Below, piece by piece: positions 55,861-63,244 of a stretch of DNA of 64,000 nucleotides. A program made the translations under genes and the position numbers. Origin of the DNA: Ostrinia nubilalis. Lineage: Eukaryota; Arthropoda; Insecta; Lepidoptera; Crambidae. The notes below the pieces were generated by a model. It was not told the DNA's origin. It did no database searches and worked only from the letters and a program-made list of their open reading frames with translations. The stretch lies in the NCBI RefSeq assembly GCF_963855985.1, contig NC_087118.1, positions 4,898,001 through 4,962,000 on the forward strand, written 5' to 3'. Each line of letters starts with the position of its first letter. The stretch's first letter is position 1.

Positions 55861-57741
55861 AAAAACCAAATAACATTCAAGGAATCGGTGGCAATAGCGG
55901 TTTCATTCGAGTCGGCGGTGAGGGACGCGGCAGTCGTGGAGGCGGCGGCGGACGGAGCCAGCGCGGGCGGCCGGGCGGCCGCGGGCGCGTACTCCACAGA
56001 CGCGTTCTCGGGGTCCCGCTCACGGCTGTCAGCGGGACGGCCTTCTTCAGTCGGCGGTGAAGATGCCATCAACAACCTACAAGTTGGCGGTTGCTTTGCA
56101 TGCGGGGACTACAGACATAGGCGGAACGAGTGCAAATTCAAAGAATACGAGTGTAGTAGGTGCAAGAAAGTGGGACATTTACGTCGAATGTGTCCAGAAA
56201 ACTCTAAAACGGCGGCAGCACGTTTTGGCGGGAAGAATGAGGGGAGCCGAGTTGCCCACCGAGGCAATCGCGGCGCTGTACAGAGCAGAGGATCCAGAAC
56301 CCCGGCATCCACCCGAGCCCATTACCTGGAGGACGCTCGGGAGACGGCAGAACGGGATGAAGAAGAGGAGGAGCCAATGTATCAGATGTCATTGAGTAGT
56401 TACAAACCGGTGAGCATAATTTTAAATGTAAATAACGTTAATTTACAAATGGAAATTGATACAGGCTCACCACTATCGTGCATTTCTCTTGTAGATTACA
56501 ATAAATATTTTAAAAATGTTCCGTTACAAAAATGTAATTTATCTGTTAAATTTTATAACGGTTCCAAAGTTAAGCCATTAGGCTACTTAGAGGTCGATGT
56601 AAATTACAAGAATAGGAGAAAAATATTGGACTTGTATGTTTTTAAAAACGGTATGACAACTTTATTAGGACGGCAATGGCTAGCGGAGTTAGAAATGACC
56701 GTACCTATTTTGTCAACTTGTCATAATTACAATATCATAAATGATCAGAAAACAGAAGTTATAAATGGCATTTTTTCTAGATTTAAGGAGCTGTTTGATG
56801 GTCAACTGGGGTGTTTCAACGGTGGACGGGCGACGTTGCGCCTGCGGCCGGAGGCCCAGCCGGTGTTCTGCCGCGCGCGCCCGCTGCCCTACGCCCTGCG
56901 CCAGCGCGTGGACGCCGAGCTGGACGCCATGCTGCGCGCCGGCGTCATCGAGCCCGTGGACTGCTCCGACTGGGCGATCCCACTGGTAATTGTACACAAA
57001 CCCGATGGGGCCTTGCGTATTTGTGCCGATTATAAAGTAACTTTGAACCGCGCGTTACAAGTCGATAAGTACCCTGTGCCTAAAATTGAGGATTTATTTT
57101 CTAGTTTACATGGCAGTAAGTATTATACGAAGTTAGATTTATCACAAGCCTATAATCAAATTATGTTGGATGATACACGAAATCTGACAGTTATAAACAC
57201 TCATAAAGGTTTATTTAGATACAACAGGTTAGTATACGGACTCGCGTCGAGTCCTGGTATTTTTCAACGAATTATGTCTCAGTTATTTGAAAATATACCT
57301 AATGTCACGGTATTTTTAGATGATATCTTGATAAGCAGCTCATGTATAAAATCACACATTGATACCATAAACAAAGTATTGAGCATACTCATGGAAAAGG
57401 GCCTAAAACTTAAAAAAAGTAAATGTGAATTTTTTTCCGATTCCGTCAAGTACTTAGGTTTTATTATTAGCGAAGATGGAGTCAAAGTAGACTCTGGTAA
57501 AATTGAGCCTATTTTGAAAATGTCTCCTCCTAAGAATGTGTCCGAAGTCAAGTCTTTTTTGGGCATGATTAACTTTTATGGAAAATTTATTAAGAATTTA
57601 AGTTTTCACTTAGCACCGTTATACGATTTATTAAAAAAGGGTAAGCATTGGTGTTGGGGCTTAGAACATAGCAATGCATTTAATTATGTAAAAAAAATAT
57701 TAACATTAGTAGTAAATAAATTAATTAGTAGTAGTAAATAA
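55861..57741 (+). pseudogene. Gypsy nucleocapsid, protease and reverse transcriptase, 3'-truncated
   Basis: It continues gag after the A7 run. Two CCHC knuckles ('CFACGDYRHRRNEC', 'CSRCKKVGHLRRMC') lie at 56092-56195. Protease 'IDTGSPLSCIS' is at 56455-56490. RT motifs include 'WAIPLVIVHKPDGALRICAD', 'YYTKLDLSQAYNQI', 'YNRLVYGLASSPGIFQ' and 'VFLDDILI' (catalytic LDD near 57316). RNase H is just begun ('LLKKGKHWCWG') and homology stops at about 57707. RNase H, integrase and the 3' LTR are missing. Two patches (55915-56045, 56818-56985) are far more GC-rich than the rest. Confidence 0.85.
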
Positions 57742-57803
57742 ATTGGGAAGGCTAGCTCACGACGCCTTTAAAAACGGCGTCGCGATTTAGCCTCCCCAAT
57801 TTA
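57739..57803. other. 28-bp stem-loop at the left border of the virus-like element
   Basis: Arms 57739-57766 and 57776-57803 match at 24 of 28 positions; the loop is TTTAAAAAC. It lies between the broken gypsy pol and the ATPase gene. It could be part of the element's terminus, a transcript-end structure, or chance. Confidence 0.55.
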
Positions 57804-58165
57804 GGTTAATGACATGATAAAATGCTTTCAACGACTGATGATAAAAACGATGCACAATTGAAAAATATCACACACGTACACACATACACTAATTGTTTCA
57901 AAAACTCGTTTGCCTACACAACCTTCCGCTGATCCATCCTGTCCATTATTATACAAGACGTTCATGGATTTTGCGTTCACTCCTTCAACTAACATAATAA
58001 GTTTCTACATACTTTCGTTGTTATGTTCTGTTCATTCTATACAATATGGTAACTAATACCTACAATATCGGTGGACAGCCATTACCTAGTTTTAATTTAT
58101 TGATGTGTCTGATTTTCCATCATTTCGTTTAAATCCATCAACCAGAACGGTCGAGTAAAACTGTA
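57804..58165. promoter_or_regulatory. Leader of the virus-like gene block
   Basis: AT-rich, no reading frame. It precedes the first gene, so it should hold the promoter of the block. No TATA box at a defining distance could be proven. Confidence 0.35.
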
Positions 58166-58852
58166 ATGAGATTTCTGAAACAAAAAGAATCACTCAAATT
58201 AGAATGCATCTGTCCTGCAGAATCGAATAAAACTAGGCGTCATGGGAATTTATTGCCAAATACTATACGCAGTATCGTGTGTGGTCCATCGAACTGTGGG
58301 AAGACTAATTTAGTTATTAGTCTTTTGTTACATAAGGATGGACCTCGTTTTCGTAATCTTTATGTATACTCAAAGTCACTATACCAACCCAAATACGTAT
58401 TTTTAGAAAAAGTATTGGAAAATGTTGCCGGCACATCTTATTACAAGTATAATCATAACAGTGAAATTTTAAGTCCCCACGAAGCGTTGCCTGACTCAAT
58501 TATCATATTTGACGATGTTGCTTGTGAAAACCAAAACAATATACGCGATTATTTCGCTATGGGTCGACATAAGAACATTGATTGTTTTTATGTGAATCAA
58601 ACTTACACTAAAATACCCAAACAACTAGTAAGAGATAATGCTAATCTTATTATATTGTTCAAGCAAGATGATGTAAATCTAAGACACGTTTACGATGAAC
58701 ATGTTGGGTCTGATATGTCATGGATGCAGTTTCGTGAAATGTGTTCAACTGTGTGGAGTAAACCTTATAGTTATGTGGTCATCAATAAGGATTGTGAACG
58801 AAACAAAGGCTGTTATCGCATGAAGTTTGATACATTCATAGTAATGGACTAA
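58166..58852 (+). CDS. A32/FtsK-HerA-like genome-packaging ATPase
   Basis: 228 residues from ATG 58166. Walker A 'GPSNCGKTNL' is at residues 40-49, Walker B 'SIIIFDDVA' at 111-119, and a polar 'NQTYTKIP' (sensor-like) follows at about 144-151. Length and motif order fit the packaging ATPases of Polintons, adintoviruses and related double jelly-roll viruses, which pump DNA into preformed capsids. It is the first gene of the block; 74 bp separate it from the next. The frame is intact. Confidence 0.85.
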   Translation: MRFLKQKESLKLECICPAESNKTRRHGNLLPNTIRSIVCGPSNCGKTNLVISLLLHKDGPRFRNLYVYSKSLYQPKYVFLEKVLENVAGTSYYKYNHNSEILSPHEALPDSIIIFDDVACENQNNIRDYFAMGRHKNIDCFYVNQTYTKIPKQLVRDNANLIILFKQDDVNLRHVYDEHVGSDMSWMQFREMCSTVWSKPYSYVVINKDCERNKGCYRMKFDTFIVMD

Positions 58853-58926
58853 ACTTTTTATATAGCTGTAACGTTACCAACCATTCAGTTTCATTAGAGA
58901 AGTCAAACAGAGCGGAATTCTTAACA

Positions 58927-59973
58927 ATGGAACGAAACCTCAAGGAACAAATAGTAAAATCTGCTGCAGCTGTAAAAAGAAAGGTAAAAATGATAAAGGA
59001 TGTACAAAATTCAAATGACATGACTCTAAATGCGATATTTAAACCTATCGTTAACCCACTAAAACTGTTAACAAATCAAACTGGTGATAAACGTCCTATA
59101 AATGAAGGATCAGAGCATTATCCAATAGCTGAAGCTAAAAGAACTAAACACAGCGAAACCGAAGCATCAAATACGTCTACTGAAGATTATGAAGAACCTG
59201 ATGACGATGAATATAACATCGATAAAGACAATTACAAATCATCTGACAAAACCTTGACTACATCACCCTCAGTGGATCACGATGTTCATGAAAACTCATT
59301 TAAATCACTTCAATCATCACCAAGTATCAATAACGATTCTTTATCCTGGTCGGTGTCATCTGAAGTGATGAAAGATGTGCCTTATGGTATTAGAAATGTA
59401 AAGGGAAAATTGATGCTTGGCAATACGCGTGTTTATGATGATGACCGCATTTTAAAAATTGGAAATCGTAACCTTAAAAAAACTCAAGGCTTACAAGAAT
59501 TATTGTACGAAAAGACACCAAATTTAAAAAATATTACAAATGAGGACTTACAAAATTACAAATTAGTACTTATGGATACCAATGCACACAAACGTAACTA
59601 CGATCCATCTAAACCTATAAACAGTAACAAAGGATTTAAATATATGAACGTGATCAAACCTTTGTTTAAGTTCTCAAGAAGTCATACAAGTAGTGTAGAA
59701 AGTCTCGCACAAGGTGAAGGAATTGATATATTAAAAGAAGTTAAGCAGAATACTGATGTGGTTTATTGGGATGATCCGAATGAATTAGTGGAAAGGTTAA
59801 AATTACTACTTGGATCATGGGCAGCTGGTAACACTGGAGTATATAATGAAATTTATGCAATAATAGAGGAAATGCATGAAGCTGGTATTATAAAAGATAT
59901 TAAATATATAAAGCTTCCAACGGGAGGGTTTGGCAGTACCATTACACTACAGAAGCCGAGCAGACGGCAATGA
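58927..59973 (+). CDS. DUF8207-like virion-block protein
   Basis: 348 residues. A charged, probably helical N-terminus (about 1-50, 'QIVKSAAAVKRKVKMIKD', 'IFKPIVNPLK') is followed by an acidic Ser/Thr-rich linker (about 60-145) and a conserved-looking domain from about 150 to 240 ('PYGIRNVKGKLMLGNTRVYD', 'GLQELLYEKTPNLKN', 'YKLVLMDTNAHKRNY'). I recognise this domain from uncharacterised proteins of Polinton-like elements in arthropods (DUF8207); function is unknown. Its TGA overlaps the ATG of the next gene (ATGA at 59970-59973). Confidence 0.65.
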   Translation: MERNLKEQIVKSAAAVKRKVKMIKDVQNSNDMTLNAIFKPIVNPLKLLTNQTGDKRPINEGSEHYPIAEAKRTKHSETEASNTSTEDYEEPDDDEYNIDKDNYKSSDKTLTTSPSVDHDVHENSFKSLQSSPSINNDSLSWSVSSEVMKDVPYGIRNVKGKLMLGNTRVYDDDRILKIGNRNLKKTQGLQELLYEKTPNLKNITNEDLQNYKLVLMDTNAHKRNYDPSKPINSNKGFKYMNVIKPLFKFSRSHTSSVESLAQGEGIDILKEVKQNTDVVYWDDPNELVERLKLLLGSWAAGNTGVYNEIYAIIEEMHEAGIIKDIKYIKLPTGGFGSTITLQKPSRRQ

Positions 59974-60317
59974 ATATAGATAAATTTGGTCACCACGTTC
60001 ATAAGCGTTTACGACTGTCTGAATTTGCGAATATTCTTACTGACACGATAGTAAAGTCAGATGCAGGTGACTTTGACTTAAAATCATCGAGACTAAAAGG
60101 ACTACTAACTCCAGAAAAAGATGACGAGGCTGTTAATAAAGAGTATGTGGATAAATGTGTCCAAGATGTAAAAAATGAATTGAAAACCATTCATAGTAAT
60201 ATAAAAAAGTATCTTAATAATTTGGAAAAAATAACTACTAATAATTTAACTGCACATTATTACACAAAAAAAGAAATTGATCAGATGATTGCTGCAAAAT
60301 CTATCAAGAATGAGTAA
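59970..60317 (+). CDS. Small coiled-coil protein of the virion block
   Basis: 115 residues; start overlaps the previous stop by ATGA. The N-terminal 'MNIDKFGHHVHKRLRLSE' is followed by 'LTPEKDDEAVNKEYVDKCV', a pattern seen in trimeric fibre/tail proteins of several viruses, then a heptad-like helix (about 60-110). A minor structural or fibre-like role is a guess. The last eight bases (ATGAGTAA, 60310-60317) also contain the start of the integrase. Confidence 0.6.
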   Translation: MNIDKFGHHVHKRLRLSEFANILTDTIVKSDAGDFDLKSSRLKGLLTPEKDDEAVNKEYVDKCVQDVKNELKTIHSNIKKYLNNLEKITTNNLTAHYYTKKEIDQMIAAKSIKNE

Positions 60318-61242
60318 ACAAGATCTGGTGAATGAGCTTCACAAACCAGCAAGAAGAAATTTCATCCGTCGACATACGATTATTAGAGGAATTGATGACT
60401 TATGGCAAGCTGACCTCATAGATTTTCAGAAGTACTCGACATTTAATAAAGGATATAAATATGTTTTAGTTGTAATTGATGCTTTGTCAAAATATGTATG
60501 GGTTAAACCATTGAAGTCAAAGTCCAAACAAAATGTTACTAATGCATTACATAGTATATTTATCGAATCAAATCGAAAACCTAAAAATTTGCAAACAGAT
60601 TCGGGTACTGAGTTTTATAACGATTCTTTCAAACAGTTAACTAAAAGATATAACATAAATCATTATTCTACGTTCTCGATTAAAAAGGCAGCCATTGTGG
60701 AACGAGTAATAAGAACATTAAAATCTCATCTCTACAAAGTATTTAGTTTATGCGGTCGATATCAATGGTTTAAAAATAATTTAGATACCGTTGTAAAGCA
60801 ATATAACCACACTTTGCATCACGTTACAAAATTCAAACCAATAGATGTCAACCATTCTAATGAGATTGTTGTTAGATCTAATATTATTAAAAGCCACAAG
60901 CCACAAATGCGTCAACGATCAAATTTTCAAGTCGGCAACTTTGTTCGTATAAGTAAATTCAAAGGAGATTTTTATAAAGGTTATACGCCCAATTGGTCTA
61001 CAGAAATTTTCCGTATCGTAAAAGTCAATCAAACAGTACCTCAAACGTATCAAATTGAAGACAAACACAATCAAATTATTCTTGGTTCTTTTTATGGATA
61101 TGAATTACAAAAAACTAAATTGACGGACCTTTATCTTATCGAAAAAGTTATAAAAAGGAACGGCAACAAACTTTTTGTAAAATGGCTGGGTTTAAGTGCT
61201 AAGGAAAACAGTTGGGTTGACAAAAGTGAAATTGTGGTGTAG
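60310..61242 (+). CDS. DDE integrase with chromodomain-like C-terminus
   Basis: 310 residues from ATG 60310, chosen because no ATG lies further upstream in frame and because it overlaps the preceding stop. Catalytic triad: D35 ('DLWQADLIDF'), D97 ('LQTDSGTEFYND') and E131 ('AAIVERVIRTLKSH'); Polinton integrases are of this retrovirus-like type. After a linker, residues about 270-308 ('LYLIEKVIKRNGNKLFVKWL', 'ENSWVDKSEIV') look like a chromodomain, which can guide integration to modified histones. It lies within the structural gene block. The frame is intact. Confidence 0.85.
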   Translation: MSKQDLVNELHKPARRNFIRRHTIIRGIDDLWQADLIDFQKYSTFNKGYKYVLVVIDALSKYVWVKPLKSKSKQNVTNALHSIFIESNRKPKNLQTDSGTEFYNDSFKQLTKRYNINHYSTFSIKKAAIVERVIRTLKSHLYKVFSLCGRYQWFKNNLDTVVKQYNHTLHHVTKFKPIDVNHSNEIVVRSNIIKSHKPQMRQRSNFQVGNFVRISKFKGDFYKGYTPNWSTEIFRIVKVNQTVPQTYQIEDKHNQIILGSFYGYELQKTKLTDLYLIEKVIKRNGNKLFVKWLGLSAKENSWVDKSEIVV

Positions 61243-61292
61243 GTATATAAATATCATACTTATTTCTCCTTAAACTCACTTTATGATTATCG

Positions 61293-62021
61293 ATGACGGA
61301 AGGCAGTGGTATAATTAATACCTTGATAGATCATTTACCGTTTGAGTTACATTTACCTGGGTATCAATATTGTGGTCCTGGAACTAAACTTCATAAACGA
61401 TTACTTCAAGGCGACCGTGGGATTAACAAATTGGACGAGGCTTGTATGCACCACGATATTGCTTACTTGAATAAAGACTCTGGTACTCGACAAAAGGCTG
61501 ACTTAGAATTGTTAAATATGGCTAAGAAAAGGCTAAAATCAAAAGATGTTGGAAAAGGAGAAAAAATTGCTTCATGGATAGTTAAAAATGCGATGAAAGC
61601 CAAAATCAGAGCCGGTCGAGGCACAACATCATTTAAGAAAGGGATTAAGAAAATAAAATTAGGATTAAAAAAACTTAAAACTAAAGATAATCACTCTGCT
61701 ATAAAATACGCAGCTGCAGCTGCAAAAAAACTTTTCAGCAACAAAAAAGGAATACGATTACCTCGATGTATTCCTCTTCCAAAATGTGGAGGACTTTTAC
61801 CACTTATTCCTATATTTGCGGGGTTATCGGCTTTAGGTTCCCTTGCGGGAGGTGCAGCTGGTATAGCAAAAGCTGTTAATGATTCTAAAGCCGCACAAAA
61901 GAGTCTAATGGAATCAGAAAGGCACAACAGAATGATGGAAGCGGTAGCCCTTGGAAAAGGACTGTATATAAAACCTCATAAAAAAGGAGCTGGTTTATAT
62001 CTCAATCCGACAAAAAACTAA
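61293..62021 (+). CDS. Phospholipase A2-domain virion protein with basic and hydrophobic parts
   Basis: 242 residues. The N-terminal 60 residues carry the parvovirus-VP1-type PLA2 signature: the calcium loop 'YCGPGT' (26-31) and the catalytic dyad H54-D55 in 'DEACMHHDIAY'. A Lys-rich segment (about 100-150) suggests DNA or core binding. A hydrophobic, Gly/Ala-rich stretch (about 168-195, 'LLPLIPIFAGLSALGSLAGG') could be membrane-active. In related viruses PLA2 helps breach the endosome. The gene ends in A_AAA_AAC directly before TAA (62012-62021), and the protease frame already overlaps it (from 61982). Confidence 0.8.
   Translation: MTEGSGIINTLIDHLPFELHLPGYQYCGPGTKLHKRLLQGDRGINKLDEACMHHDIAYLNKDSGTRQKADLELLNMAKKRLKSKDVGKGEKIASWIVKNAMKAKIRAGRGTTSFKKGIKKIKLGLKKLKTKDNHSAIKYAAAAAKKLFSNKKGIRLPRCIPLPKCGGLLPLIPIFAGLSALGSLAGGAAGIAKAVNDSKAAQKSLMESERHNRMMEAVALGKGLYIKPHKKGAGLYLNPTKN
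62012..62018 (+). promoter_or_regulatory. Candidate -1 ribosomal frameshift heptamer A_AAA_AAC
   Basis: The seven bases are in the correct phase (A, AAA, AAC in the PLA2 frame), with the TAA stop next at 62019. A one-base slip back enters the protease frame, which is open from 61982 to 62389. Six bases downstream a short inverse pair AGCG/CGCT (62025-62028 and 62043-62046) is visible; a stronger pseudoknot was not found by eye. Confidence 0.55.
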
Positions 62022-62392
62022 TTAAGCGGCTACCTAGACGTGCGCTCACTAACCTGGATATATTAGAGCATGCTAGTGATATTCCATTCTTTCGTGGTGT
62101 ATTCATGAGAGATACATTACCTGCGAAGCCTAAGAAGATAGAATATGCAATCATGAATTTGGATAGTAACAAAAATCCTGGTACACATTGGGTAGCCTTT
62201 GTAAAGCAATATGATTACGTTCAATATTATGACAGTTTTGGTAATTTAAAACCACCATTAGAATTAGTCAAATATTTTCGTAACTTACCTATAAACTATA
62301 ATTATGTACGACATCAGGCCTTTGGAACGTTGAACTGTGGTCATTTGTGTTTGAAATTTTTAAGGAATTATTGGAACAAACATTTTATATAA
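62022..62392 (+). CDS. Adenain-like cysteine protease
   Basis: The first ATG is 62105, giving 95 residues: catalytic His28 ('GTHWVAF'), acidic Asp43 ('YYDSFG'), Gln71 and Cys78 ('HQAFGTLNCGHLC'). The Gln-to-Cys distance of 7 is the same as in adenovirus protease. The family's first motif lies before that ATG: the frame reads 'DIPFFRGVF' immediately upstream, open back to 61982 with no ATG. Translation therefore probably begins by frameshift from the PLA2 gene or at a non-AUG codon; 62022 is used here as the nominal start after the PLA2 stop. Such proteases mature the capsid. Confidence 0.8.
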
Positions 62393-62429
62393 ATAAATAA
62401 TATTGTTTAATAAAAGTGTCAGTATAATA

Positions 62430-63101
62430 ATGTCTTTCACTGTGTCTATAACCGGGACAGGAGCCTCCTTAACAACAAACTATTCACCGACTTTGGAGCT
62501 TCGAGAGAACTATGAATGCGGTCTTTTATATTTTTCAACCTTCAATTCAATTCCTAACATTGATGAAAGAAACAACAAGTTTTACTATGGTGAAAATGAG
62601 ATCATTGAAATTCCTGAAGGGTCTTACGAGCTTCAGGATATTTGTGATTATTTAAAAAACAACATTAAGAACACTAAATTAAAACTCACTTGCAATAATA
62701 ACACATTGAAAACAAATATTTATTGTTCTAAAGACGTTCATTTCGATAAAAGTGGTTCAATTGGTAAAATTTTAGGTTTTGGAATGGAAAAAATAAATTC
62801 AAATATAAGTACTGAATCAAAGTATCCTGTGAGCATTCTATCAACAACCATTGTGAGGATCGAATGCGATGTAGTTAGTGGTTCATTTGTGAATGGGAAA
62901 GCAAGTCATATAATTTATGAATTCGTGCCTAATGTACCACCTGGTTATCGAATAATTGAAATACCTAAAAATTTAATTTATTTTCCTGTCAACCAAAGTT
63001 CTATAAGTGCTATCAATATCAGGCTGTTGGACGCTGAAAACAAAGAAATCAACTTACGTGGTGAAGAAGTACAGCTGTATTTACATTTCAGAAAAAAATG
63101 A
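62430..63101 (+). CDS. Penton-like (single jelly-roll) minor capsid protein
   Basis: 223 residues from ATG 62430. The stretch 'VRIECDVVSGSFVNGKASHI' and 'YEFVPNVPPGYRIIEIPKNL' with 'LRGEEVQLYLHFRKK' at the end is the pattern of penton proteins I know from Polinton/adintovirus-like elements. It forms the fivefold vertices of the capsid. Mostly beta-strand-like sequence, no membrane segment. Its TGA overlaps the next ATG (ATGA at 63098-63101). Confidence 0.75.
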   Translation: MSFTVSITGTGASLTTNYSPTLELRENYECGLLYFSTFNSIPNIDERNNKFYYGENEIIEIPEGSYELQDICDYLKNNIKNTKLKLTCNNNTLKTNIYCSKDVHFDKSGSIGKILGFGMEKINSNISTESKYPVSILSTTIVRIECDVVSGSFVNGKASHIIYEFVPNVPPGYRIIEIPKNLIYFPVNQSSISAINIRLLDAENKEINLRGEEVQLYLHFRKK

Positions 63102-63244
63102 TTAATTTCAATAAAAACTCTTCTACATCGAGTACTTCAGTCAGTTCTAAAAGATCATTTCACAAAGACAGACCGCTTCAGCTGAAGAAGAAGCTAACCA
63201 AGACTAATAAAGAATTTCTGAAGTTAATTGGTTTGATAAAATGA
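63098..63244 (+). CDS. 48-residue basic protein between penton and major capsid genes
   Basis: Start and stop both overlap their neighbours: ATGA at 63098-63101 (penton stop) and ATGA at 63241-63244 (major capsid start). It has a Ser/Thr-rich N-terminal half ('NSSTSSTSVSSKRS') and a Lys-rich amphipathic end ('LKKKLTKTNKEFLKLIGLIK'). Perfect tiling in a third frame argues that it is a real gene. I recall similar short 'LT..N..FLK.LG' peptides in related elements but cannot name a function. Confidence 0.65.
   Translation: MINFNKNSSTSSTSVSSKRSFHKDRPLQLKKKLTKTNKEFLKLIGLIK

Noticed and set aside
55859..55865. Programmed frameshift in the gypsy element
   Set aside because: The shift is in mid-gag, upstream of the zinc knuckles, in a homopolymer; an indel explains it more simply.
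60289..60309. TTG start upstream of the integrase ATG
   Set aside because: ATG at 60310 overlaps the previous stop in the same manner as neighbouring genes and needs no unusual start.
62403..62429. TTG start upstream of the penton-like gene
   Set aside because: ATG at 62430 gives the expected N-terminus; the nine upstream codons have no conserved look.
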